A DNA stretch of 64,000 nt from Bacillus sp. FSL K6-3431. Its GTDB lineage: Bacteria; Bacillota; Bacilli; Bacillales; Bacillaceae_C. The notes under the pieces were generated by a model that saw only the letters and a list, made by a program, of their open reading frames with translations, was not told the origin of the DNA and ran no database searches. The translations under genes were made by a program, and so were the position numbers. The stretch lies in assembly GCF_038002605.1 (NCBI RefSeq), contig NZ_JBBOCT010000001.1, positions 1,922,001 to 1,986,000 on the forward strand, given 5' to 3'. Below, piece by piece: positions 44,021 through 51,406 of the stretch (the stretch's first letter is position 1; every line of letters begins with the position of its first letter).

Positions 44021-44362
44021 TTTACCTTTGTCAAAACAACTAACATTTTTATTTACTTTGCATATTGTAAGTTAATACATATAGAGATACTATCCTTAGC
44101 ATTCAGAATGATTGTCCAGTTTTATAACATCAACTTATGCAATTCTTTAGTAGGATCTCTGCATAAAATAACTTTTTCTATAGTGTCATCAGAGTACACA
44201 GAATCCTGATTTTCTACAAATTCATACTTTATTTTAAGTCGCGACTTCAAAGCCCCTTATGTCAGAAAGGTGATTTGATATCCCTTTTGAATAGCCCTTT
44301 AGATACTATCACGATGTCATGATAATATTCAATCAAGGTCTCTCAGTCGGAAATCCCATCAC
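44021..44362. other. Eroded interval between yusI and the oppF-like remnant
   Basis: No intact gene. On the minus strand, 44122-44260 has an open, protein-like stretch (LKSRLKIKYEFVENQDSVYS, then VILCRDPTKELHKLML and a stop) without a convincing start. It may be the decayed end of a further ABC-transporter or unrelated gene. Confidence 0.35.
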
Positions 44363-44575
44363 CTATTTTCTATTTTCAAGTAATTGTACATGTGGGGACC
44401 TTGTACGAGACATACAGACGAATAGTGAATGAAATGGTCTAGGCACTTCACCTTTTAGAATAATCTGTTCACTCTTTTCTGTTACTGTATCAGTATCAGG
44501 AGTAGCCAATAATAATGCTTGATTATATGGATGAAGAGGATTTGTGTACACATTATTACTCCCGCCAAATTCCAC
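44363..44575 (-). pseudogene. Fragment of an oligopeptide ABC transporter ATPase (OppF/DppF C-terminus)
   Basis: The 70-codon stretch reads EFGGSNNVYTNPLHPYNQAL, then ILKGEVPRPFHS and a scrambled Cys-containing end. This matches the conserved region after the ATPase domain of Opp/Dpp ATP-binding subunits (VYxNPxHPYTQALL; ILxGxVPSP). The Walker and signature motifs are absent and nothing upstream restores them. It is a remnant of a lost transporter operon at the left edge of the coat locus. Confidence 0.7.
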
Positions 44576-44718
44576 TAGATTACCAAGTCTCTAAAGTAAG
44601 CTGAGGTAGGTATCAAAGTTTGTCAAATAATATATCGGCAATATAATAGGCTTAAAATATTAGGAAGTTTTCACCTTCTCTTAGTTTCGACTAATAAATA
44701 GATTGGTTTTATAGGGAG

Positions 44719-45396
44719 TTACACCTGGTGTAGCGTTTTAATGTGATGAAGATTTAGATAAACGGGATGTGTTCTTGCTGTTTGAATCTCTATGATTTGT
44801 TCTTCGACATTATTTATTTTTCCTATATGGTTATTATTTTCACCGATGTTAAACACAACGACTTCATTTTCGAACTTTTTAACTTGAACTTCAAAAGTTC
44901 TTGCTAGTGAAACATTAGTCGGTTGAATAGGAAAATTACGGTTATCTAGATCGTATGGCCGTTGATTGTTAGAATAAGGAATCAGCCACTTTAGATGATG
45001 TAACGTAATATACATGGTTTTATAAATAGGAGAATGAAATACAAAATAATTGTTCATGATGCTCGTAATATACCCATGTAAAGGCTGATTGCTTGTTACA
45101 TAAATTTCAACAAACATTCCTTTAGACTGTGTTAGAACCTTTCTTAAAGACAATTCATCTTTATTTTCCTCCGAAACTATGCTAGGAGATTCTGTAGGAC
45201 TTTTTATCTCGTCTTCATTTTTTTGATCCACCCTTAAATTTTGAATATGGACTAAGGGAATGTAGACAAAATCCGTTCCGTTAAATAAAACAATGATGTC
45301 ATTACCTATATCAACGATTGTCCCATTAATAAACTTCTTTCCGGAGACTTCTATTTGAACAACTTCCCTTATAAGGTTTTGAATAATTTTATTCAA
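44719..45396 (-). CDS. CotB-type coat-associated protein (DUF2642-like domains)
   Basis: Protein of 225 residues. At least two Sm-like beta barrels of the kind found in the N-terminal part of CotB and in DUF2642/YuzF proteins: VVQIEVSGKKFINGTIVDIG near residues 14-33 and MFVEIYVTSNQPLHGYITSI near 95-114, each ending in a Tyr/Leu-His-His-Leu-Lys strand. TTG 45396 with AGGAGGGG upstream is the likely start. It begins 16 bases after the ArsB-type transporter gene and shares its operon. A spore-surface role is inferred from the domain and the neighbouring cotB and cotH genes. Confidence 0.7.
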   Translation of the reverse strand: MNKIIQNLIREVVQIEVSGKKFINGTIVDIGNDIIVLFNGTDFVYIPLVHIQNLRVDQKNEDEIKSPTESPSIVSEENKDELSLRKVLTQSKGMFVEIYVTSNQPLHGYITSIMNNYFVFHSPIYKTMYITLHHLKWLIPYSNNQRPYDLDNRNFPIQPTNVSLARTFEVQVKKFENEVVVFNIGENNNHIGKINNVEEQIIEIQTARTHPVYLNLHHIKTLHQV

Positions 45397-45411
45397 GTTC
45401 ACCCCTCCTTT

Positions 45412-46767
45412 TTAATAAAATAGCCACATTACCCAAAAATATAGACTGAACAAACTAACGATTAAACCTATTGGGATAACAAGTATTGTTACTTTTAGGT
45501 ACTGACTCCAAGTTACTTTAATTGCATGCTTTTTAAGAATAAACATCCATATTAGTGTCGCGAGTGTTCCTACCGGTGTTAATAAAGCCCCAATATCGGC
45601 TCCAATGACATTTGCCAGGTATGTGATATGCACAAATGATGGTTCTAAATCCATGTCCACAATTGACAAAGTACTAATCATAACGGCTGGTAGATTATTG
45701 AAAGTATTGGATAAGAATGTTGATAAGACTCCCATCACGAATGTAGCATTTAATGGATCTTGTTCTACTATTTCTTTTAGTAAACGAACAATAAAATCAT
45801 TTATACCGATATTCTTAAGTCCGTACACGAGAACATACATGTTAAATGCAAACAATAAGATATGCCACGGAGTCTTTTTCAAAATATCAGTAATGCCAGT
45901 TCTCATTTTAAGCCATCTAAAAACAATTAAAATAAAGGCACCTAATAAACCAATCCACTCGATTGAAATTCCTAATGGAGATAGGGCAAAAAAACAAGCT
46001 CTTGTAGCTACTACAATACTCAGACTGATTTTAAACATACTCCAATCAATATTTTCAATATCGCTTCGGATTTCAAGAGGATGGGAGTACATATATTTAG
46101 AGTTGTCATTTTTCAATCTTAGTTGAATCGGTGAAATTTTTTTGGGAATATTCTTTTTAAAATATAAAAACATTAGTAGGAAAATTGATAAAATCCCTAT
46201 CATCGAGGGAATAAACATCATATTTATATAACTGTTTAAACTTAATCCGACTATTTCTAACGCAATGAGATTGGAAATGTTACTGACAGCGATCGGAGCG
46301 CTTGCTGCAGTTGCAATTAATGCACCAGATATTAAGTAAGGAAATATTTGATGAGGCTTGAATCGCAAGATCGTGACCATATGAATGATGATGGGGGTTG
46401 TGATAAGAATACTACCGTCATTATTAAATAACATCGTCATAAAAAAGCAAAGGAGATTCGTATAAAGATAGAGTCTTACCCCGGATCCTCTTGATCTGTT
46501 AACAATATTTATAGCGACCCACCTAAAGAATCCTATACTATCCAGTACAATTGTCATCATAATCGTTGATAATATAGTTAGTGAAGGTCCTCTTACAATC
46601 TCCAATATTCCTATAATATCTGTCCAGGAAACAATACCTGTAATTAAAACTATTGCAGCACCGATAGTCGTTGGGACTGTTTCGTTTATTCCATATGGCC
46701 TCCAAAGCATTAATAAAATCGTTAATGTAAAAACAATTAACATAATAGTAACAGAGGAATCAAGCAT
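45412..46767 (-). CDS. ArsB/NhaD-type transporter within the coat operon
   Basis: Membrane protein of 451 residues with about 11-12 hydrophobic segments. ArsB/NhaD (IT superfamily) features: LLCFFMTMLFNNDGSILITTP near 107 and LSTFLSNTFNNLPAVMISTL near 345, the paired re-entrant Asn-containing motifs, and IGADIGALLTPVGTLATLIW near 393. The family moves arsenite, sodium or dicarboxylates; arsenite is not implied because no arsR or arsC accompanies it. Its start overlaps the stop of a 46-residue membrane peptide gene, and it is cotranscribed with CotB-type genes on both sides. Confidence 0.8.
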   Translation of the reverse strand: MLDSSVTIMLIVFTLTILLMLWRPYGINETVPTTIGAAIVLITGIVSWTDIIGILEIVRGPSLTILSTIMMTIVLDSIGFFRWVAINIVNRSRGSGVRLYLYTNLLCFFMTMLFNNDGSILITTPIIIHMVTILRFKPHQIFPYLISGALIATAASAPIAVSNISNLIALEIVGLSLNSYINMMFIPSMIGILSIFLLMFLYFKKNIPKKISPIQLRLKNDNSKYMYSHPLEIRSDIENIDWSMFKISLSIVVATRACFFALSPLGISIEWIGLLGAFILIVFRWLKMRTGITDILKKTPWHILLFAFNMYVLVYGLKNIGINDFIVRLLKEIVEQDPLNATFVMGVLSTFLSNTFNNLPAVMISTLSIVDMDLEPSFVHITYLANVIGADIGALLTPVGTLATLIWMFILKKHAIKVTWSQYLKVTILVIPIGLIVSLFSLYFWVMWLFY

Positions 46768-46900
46768 GGAAATCCGCCGCCTTTTGTTTAGAAATAACAG
46801 GTTTTGCTGATTTGATTACGTTTTCCTGCTTATATGGTGATTTTAAAAATAGTTTATAAAATAATCCTCCAATTATGGAAAAATAAAGGATCATAATCAT
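46760..46900 (-). CDS. Single-span membrane peptide, 46 residues
   Basis: ATG 46900 follows AAAGGAGGGGG, one of the strongest ribosome sites in the window. The product begins MIMILYFSIIGGLFYKLFLK, a single membrane span, followed by a basic tail ending KQKAADFHA. Its stop overlaps the transporter start by eight bases, so translation is coupled. It begins 23 bases after the upstream cotB-like gene. A small subunit or assembly factor of the transporter is the simplest inference; no homolog is recognised. Confidence 0.7.
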   Translation of the reverse strand: MIMILYFSIIGGLFYKLFLKSPYKQENVIKSAKPVISKQKAADFHA

Positions 46901-46923
46901 GTTTTCCCCCTCCTTTCTTATTA

Positions 46924-48156
46924 TTATTTCCCGAATCGTTCTTGTTTCAATTGATGATACATTTTTTCAGCATGCTTCATTAAAGCATAGTATTGATTCT
47001 CTAACATTACTTTTTCTTCTTGTGGACTCATTTTTTTTATAGGATTATGAGTGGCTTTTACATTAGCAGCTTCCGATTTCCCTTCTACATTCCTCCTAGT
47101 CAATTTAAAATTTTTACTATGATTGCACCTCGGACTAGCAGTCGTCTTAGATAATTCAGAATACCCTTCTTTTTTTAAAGATTTTATGACATTAGCAGGT
47201 AATCCTAAATCCTCAACAGAATGGTTTTGGGATGTAAATGCTTGCTGATCATTACATTTGGGATTTACCCTAGTTCGATGTTTTCTATTTTCTCTCTTAT
47301 TATATTGAGGTTCGATAAAGATATATTGCTCCTCGTTCATAGCGCTATATTGATTAGATTCTAATACATCCTGGCAACCTTCATCGTGAGAAAATTCTTC
47401 ATCCCTTTTTAATACATTATGTTTTTCCGATTGCTGAAAAATAGATTCTCCAATAAATTCAATTTTTGAGATGACATTTCGATCACCATTATTAAAAGAT
47501 TCAACATCCGTTTCCTCGCTATCATTACTTAGCTTAGAAGGAACTTGATCATCTTTTTCCAATTCATTTTCGTTTGTTATTTGTATGTTTTTTTCTACAT
47601 CTTGATTCACTTGATGAGTATCCCTTGCTTCTTCATTCTCAGAAGAGTCCAGCTGTTCTTTAGACTCATCATTTGTATCAGAAAGAGAATCTTGCACAGC
47701 TTTTTCTTGACTGGTGTCTCCTTGTCGATCTTCAATTTCATATATCCCTTTACATATGTTTGAAATATAGGATTTTTGAATATATAGTTTTTCGTCATTA
47801 TTTATTAAGATGATGTGATCTTCGGATATTCTGCTTAGCAACCCCACTAGCGTCTGATTATTAAGACTATTGATAGTGACCCAGCTGTACCTTAAAGCAC
47901 TCAATATGTCTGTTAAGTGATTTCTATCTAGATGAGGAACAATGTTGGACGATGCGCGAAAATCTTTAGCATTCTTTGACAGTGCGTAAATCTGTTGAAG
48001 TGCAAAATAAAAAACGTTGTGATCCACCTCAACTATTAGGTGGTCTTGTTTAACATCCAGCAAAAGTCCTTCTACAAATTGGTCGTTATTAAGAAAGATT
48101 CCAACTTTGAACCCTATAAGGATGCTGAGTACATCAACAAGATTTTCCTTTTCCAA
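46924..48156 (-). CDS. CotB-like spore coat protein, long form
   Basis: Protein of 410 residues. The N-terminal 130 residues hold two CotB-type barrels (LIGFKVGIFLNNDQFVEGLL near 12; WVTINSLNNQTLVGLLSRIS near 88). Residues 150-290 are acidic and disordered, rich in Glu, Asp, Ser and Asn. The C-terminal 120 residues turn basic, with many Lys, Arg, Ser and Asn, as in the CotB tail. TTG 48156 with GGGGAGG upstream fits better than the TTG at 48198. Structural component of the outer coat; in B. subtilis CotB is phosphorylated by CotH on Ser residues of its C-terminus. Confidence 0.75.
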   Translation of the reverse strand: MEKENLVDVLSILIGFKVGIFLNNDQFVEGLLLDVKQDHLIVEVDHNVFYFALQQIYALSKNAKDFRASSNIVPHLDRNHLTDILSALRYSWVTINSLNNQTLVGLLSRISEDHIILINNDEKLYIQKSYISNICKGIYEIEDRQGDTSQEKAVQDSLSDTNDESKEQLDSSENEEARDTHQVNQDVEKNIQITNENELEKDDQVPSKLSNDSEETDVESFNNGDRNVISKIEFIGESIFQQSEKHNVLKRDEEFSHDEGCQDVLESNQYSAMNEEQYIFIEPQYNKRENRKHRTRVNPKCNDQQAFTSQNHSVEDLGLPANVIKSLKKEGYSELSKTTASPRCNHSKNFKLTRRNVEGKSEAANVKATHNPIKKMSPQEEKVMLENQYYALMKHAEKMYHQLKQERFGK

Positions 48157-48224
48157 TTTAGAGTTCCTCCCCTCTAAATAATTTGTCGCAACTAACAAAT
48201 AGCAGCGACAAATTTAAGAAGCCA

Positions 48225-48779
48225 CTATTGATTTTGTATTGTTATATCTTTTTGGTATTTATTTGTGTTTTCTTTATTACTTTCCTCAGACTTATTTGCT
48301 GTTTTCTCATCATCATTTGATGATTTATTTTCTGATTTATCAGCCTCTTGTTTTTCAACTTTAACTCCATAGCTTATGTTACGGACATGAAACATTGAAA
48401 GACGGACTATTTCTTCATTCGAGACAACTACCATAAAATCATCATTAACATCGTCCAGTACACCCTCTAGCGATTCTGGTCCACCACGGTTAACTTTTAT
48501 CCAGTGATATTTTAAGCTATCACAAACACTTTTAAAATCTTGAGCTCTTACGAACTCAAAGTCCTCAGGAATTTCAAGTTCAAATTTCAATCCTTGTTTC
48601 GCATTATCAGATAGGCTCTTAATATGCTGTGTATTATAATAAATAACTCCTTCATCTTCGGTTAGCACCGTAAGATGATCCTCTTCTGCTGCCAGAACTT
48701 TTCCAACACGAGACTCAGGTCCACCCCTATCGATTTTAATTACTTTATCTACTAATGAAAGCATTAATTCTTTATTCAT
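48225..48779 (-). CDS. cotB: CotB-like spore coat protein, short form
   Basis: Protein of 184 residues. Two CotB barrels each start with a near-identical motif: VIKIDRGGPESRVGKVLAAE near residue 13 and WIKVNRGGPESLEGVLDDVN near 92. The remaining 45 residues are polar, rich in Glu, Lys, Ser and Asn (SENKSSNDDEKTANKSEESN). This is the closest match to CotB in the window, though shorter than the B. subtilis protein because the Ser/Arg-rich tail is brief. ATG behind TGGAGG. It is followed by the long CotB form on the same strand. Confidence 0.8.
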   Translation of the reverse strand: MNKELMLSLVDKVIKIDRGGPESRVGKVLAAEEDHLTVLTEDEGVIYYNTQHIKSLSDNAKQGLKFELEIPEDFEFVRAQDFKSVCDSLKYHWIKVNRGGPESLEGVLDDVNDDFMVVVSNEEIVRLSMFHVRNISYGVKVEKQEADKSENKSSNDDEKTANKSEESNKENTNKYQKDITIQNQ

Positions 48780-48932
48780 CTTTTTTTAACCTCCATTCAT
48801 ATTTTCCTTATATCTATATGTGTCATGGGATGACAAAGTAACTTTCATACGCCTATTTTAGAGTACAAGGTTAAAAATGGGTTTACTTGTCGTCCCTTTT
48901 ATTGGAGGTAATTGAAATGCTAAATCTTTTAA

Positions 48933-50003
48933 CTACACTATCCGCGAAAGCTCATTAGTTAAATAATGATTGCGATTTCGAATAAATTCTAATATGAACT
49001 CAGGTTCTTTCTCGAATTCTTCAACTCTATACTTCATATAAGGATCTTTTATAATGTATGGATTTAATTCCCTATATGACAACTCGATGCAGGGACCTTG
49101 ATTTGCTGCTGTAAATTGATTTTGCAGTACACTTTCCATGATGTTTTTATACATGCTTCTATAATGAGGATACTTAAAAAGTCTAGCAGTTAGAGTATTG
49201 TAACCATCTATAGGAATGTAGTCATATTCCAATGGTGTTCCATGCCTATCTCTTCCCCATGTTCCGTCATAATCCCATGGAGTTATTTCATAAAGCTTTG
49301 TATTATCGTCTCTATACAAAGCATAATTGTGTACAAATCCATCGAAATTTTGCGTGCAAACGACACCAGCTAACCATAATAAATACTTTTCTATATTAAT
49401 AATCTTTGAAATTTCTTCGTAAAACTCCGCATCTGTTAACGTATTAACCTTAATCAGTAAGTTAAGCAAGGATGCCTTCCCTTCCTCATTACCATACTTT
49501 TCTGAATACCCTTGAGTTAGATCCGCTTTAACTTCATTTTCTGCTGTTAGCAATGAAAAATTGGCATCATTATCAGTAGCATAATATATGCTACCATCTG
49601 GCAGTTTTCTTTTGGTTAACAGATATTGATCAAAAGACTCTAATTGTAAATAGATCCCATTAAAGACCCCGTTAATATACAAAAGAATGTGTTGTGATTG
49701 AGGTGACAAGACTCCAATGTCGCTAAAAAAGTCTAATGAAAGTTTATTACGAATGAGGGAGGGATCATTAAATTCAGCGTTAAGATGAATTTCATGTGCT
49801 CCATTCATAAAAAAAGGTTTTTTAAAAAGGATATTATATGATTTTTTTTCATGGTTTCGAATGGAGTGCCCTCTGTAGGAAACATCGATTGCATATTTAT
49901 CACCGCCTATCCATAATGTGCCTGAAATATATTCATCACTCCAAATATCCTGCCTCAAAGTTTTAAAATCTTTTGGATTCATATAAATGTTATAACTTAA
50001 CAA
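48933..50003 (-). CDS. cotH: Spore coat protein kinase CotH
   Basis: Protein of 356 residues, about the size of B. subtilis CotH (362). Conserved blocks: KKSYNILFKKPFFMNGAHEI near 58, EFNDPSLIRNKLSLDFFSD near 77, GSIYYATDNDANFSLL near 141 and NYALYRDDNTKLYEITPWDY near 228, ending with the metal-binding DYDGTWGRD. CotH is an atypical protein kinase that phosphorylates CotB and CotG in the spore coat and directs assembly of the inner part of the outer coat. TTG 50003 follows AAAAGGAGAG at good spacing. It is divergent from the Gly-Ser-Lys repeat gene, the position cotG has in B. subtilis. Confidence 0.92.
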   Translation of the reverse strand: MLSYNIYMNPKDFKTLRQDIWSDEYISGTLWIGGDKYAIDVSYRGHSIRNHEKKSYNILFKKPFFMNGAHEIHLNAEFNDPSLIRNKLSLDFFSDIGVLSPQSQHILLYINGVFNGIYLQLESFDQYLLTKRKLPDGSIYYATDNDANFSLLTAENEVKADLTQGYSEKYGNEEGKASLLNLLIKVNTLTDAEFYEEISKIINIEKYLLWLAGVVCTQNFDGFVHNYALYRDDNTKLYEITPWDYDGTWGRDRHGTPLEYDYIPIDGYNTLTARLFKYPHYRSMYKNIMESVLQNQFTAANQGPCIELSYRELNPYIIKDPYMKYRVEEFEKEPEFILEFIRNRNHYLTNELSRIV

Positions 50004-50040
50004 GATAGTACTCTCCTTTTATATACATTTATCCTTGTTA

Positions 50041-50068
50041 AATTTTATGCTTCTTCCTTATATACAGT
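50041..50068 (-). promoter_or_regulatory. Possible sigma-K promoter for cotH
   Basis: Minus strand: AC at 50068-50067, 17 bases, then CATAAAATT (50049-50041), one base from the sigma-K -10 consensus CATANNNTA. Late mother-cell expression would fit a coat kinase. Confidence 0.35.
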
Positions 50069-50182
50069 GACAGTATGACGTAAACATGTATTTTTCCAGA
50101 AATACAATAAAGTCTAAACAGATCAACACCATATCTCATATTCTGAATAGTGACATAAAAAAATAAGAAAGTGGTGAAGGTT

Positions 50183-51172
50183 TTGGCTGAGACTATGACT
50201 ATTGATATTAATAAACTTTTCCTAATTGCTACAGAAAAAGGGCTATCAGGATATATGCATAATAATCCAGTAGAATACGATGAAGCACCTAGAGTTTATG
50301 CAAAGAAGAAAGGGCCTGGAAAGAAAGGATCTGGCGGGAATAAAGGATCTGGTGGAAAGAAAGGATCTGACGGGAATAAAGGATCTGGCGGGAATAAAGG
50401 ATCTGGTGGAAAGAAAGGATCTGGCGGGAATAAAGGATCTGGTGGAAAGAAAGGATCTGGTGGAAAGAAAGGATCTGGCGGGAATAAAGGATCTGGCGGA
50501 AAGAAAGGATCTGGCGGGAATAAAGGATCTGGTGGAAAGAGAGGATCTGGCGGGAATAAAGGATCTGGTGGAAAGAAAGGATCTGGCGGGAATAAAGGAT
50601 CTGGTGGAAAGAAAGGATCTGGCGGGAATAAAGGATCTGGTGGAAAGAAAGGATCTGGCGGGAATAAAGGATCTGGTGGAAAGAAAGGATCTGGCGGGAA
50701 TAAAGGATCTGGCGGGAATAAAGGATCTGGTGGAAAGAAAGGATCTGGCGGAAATAAAGGATCTGGTGGAAAGAAAGGATCTGGCGGGAATAAAGGATCT
50801 GGTGGAAAGAAAGGATCTGGTGGAAAGAAAGGATCTGGCGGGAATAAAGGATCTGGTGGAAAGAAAGGATCTGGCGGGAATAAAGGATCTGGTGGAAAGA
50901 AAGGATCTGGTGGAAAGAAAGGATCTGGTGGAAAGAAAGGATCTGGTGGAAAGAAAGGATCTGGTGGAAAGAAAGGATCTGGTGGAAAGAAAGGATCTGG
51001 TGGAAAGAAAGGATCTGGTGGAAAGAAAGGATCTGGTGGAAAGAAAGGATCTGGTGGAAAGAAAGGATCTGGTGGAAAGAAAGGATCTGGTGGAAAGAAA
51101 GGATCTGGTGGAAAGAAAGGATCTGGTGGAAAGAAAGGATCTGGCGGGAATAAAGGGCATAGGAAAAAATAG
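50183..51172 (+). CDS. CotG-like protein made of 46 hexapeptide repeats
   Basis: Protein of about 329 residues. A 48-residue unique N-terminus (DINKLFLIATEKGLSGYMHN; VEYDEAPRVYAKKKGPGKK) is followed by 46 perfect or near-perfect copies of GSGG(K/N)K and a short end GHRKK. Every repeat supplies one Ser and one or two Lys, making a long, flexible, strongly basic chain with regularly spaced Ser. In B. subtilis, CotG is a repetitive Ser/Lys-rich protein encoded divergently from cotH and phosphorylated by it. Location and composition suggest this gene is the CotG equivalent; there is no sequence homology to the CotG repeat itself. Start is uncertain: TTG 50183 or GTG 50171, behind GGTGAAGG-like bases. 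Confidence 0.8.
   Translation: MAETMTIDINKLFLIATEKGLSGYMHNNPVEYDEAPRVYAKKKGPGKKGSGGNKGSGGKKGSDGNKGSGGNKGSGGKKGSGGNKGSGGKKGSGGKKGSGGNKGSGGKKGSGGNKGSGGKRGSGGNKGSGGKKGSGGNKGSGGKKGSGGNKGSGGKKGSGGNKGSGGKKGSGGNKGSGGNKGSGGKKGSGGNKGSGGKKGSGGNKGSGGKKGSGGKKGSGGNKGSGGKKGSGGNKGSGGKKGSGGKKGSGGKKGSGGKKGSGGKKGSGGKKGSGGKKGSGGKKGSGGKKGSGGKKGSGGKKGSGGKKGSGGKKGSGGKKGSGGNKGHRKK
50327..51154 (+). repeat. Coding tandem array, 46 units of 18 bp
   Basis: Two main unit types: GGATCTGGTGGAAAGAAA (KK) and GGATCTGGCGGGAATAAA (NK). The 5' two thirds largely alternate the two; units 32-45 are all KK type. Single variants: Asp in unit 3 and Arg in unit 12. Read length and slippage make the copy number the least certain part of this sequence. 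Confidence 0.95.
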
Positions 51173-51305
51173 GGTAGAGTTAATAAGTTACTACCATTAT
51201 AAATAATAATTGAAACGCGAAATATTCTTCATTAACATCTCGAATGACCTATAATGACGCCTGTTGTTCAATAAATTTGTTTCGAATACGCTTACCGTAT
51301 GCAAC

Positions 51306-51340
51306 AAAATAGGATGTTCATGGTGAACATCCTATTTTTC
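51306..51340. terminator. Terminator after the CotG-like gene
   Basis: Arms AAATAGGATGTTCA/TGAACATCCTATTTT around TGG, then TTCTTTTTTT. About 135 bases past the stop codon. Confidence 0.8.
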
Positions 51341-51352
51341 TTTTTTTAAACA

Positions 51353-51398
51353 ACAAAAAAGCCGACCACTCTAAACTAAACTAGTAGTCGGCTTTTAT
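51353..51398 (-). terminator. Terminator of the fadN-fadA-fadE operon
   Basis: Minus strand: arms AAAAGCCGACTACTAG and CTAGAGTGGTCGGCTTTT-like (GCCGAC/GTCGGC core), followed by T-run. 10 bases past the fadE stop. Confidence 0.8.
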
Positions 51399-51406
51399 TA
51401 AATTGC

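Noticed and set aside
45412..46767. Arsenite resistance operon
   Set aside because: The transporter is ArsB/NhaD-like, but no ArsR or dedicated ArsC is adjacent; yusI is a separate Spx/ArsC-like core gene.
50171..51172. Collagen-like protein interpretation of the GSGGKK repeat
   Set aside because: Collagen-like spore proteins need a strict Gly-x-y triplet; here the period is six with GSGGKK, which breaks the triplet (Gly at 1, 3 and 4).
50246..51206. Long open frames in the repeat gene on the minus strand (SFLSTR/SFIPAR repeats) and in a second plus frame (KDLVER/KDLAGI repeats)
   Set aside because: They arise because the 18-bp unit has no stop codon in these frames. Neither has a ribosome site, and only the Gly-Ser-Lys frame has the CotG-like composition and a unique N-terminus.
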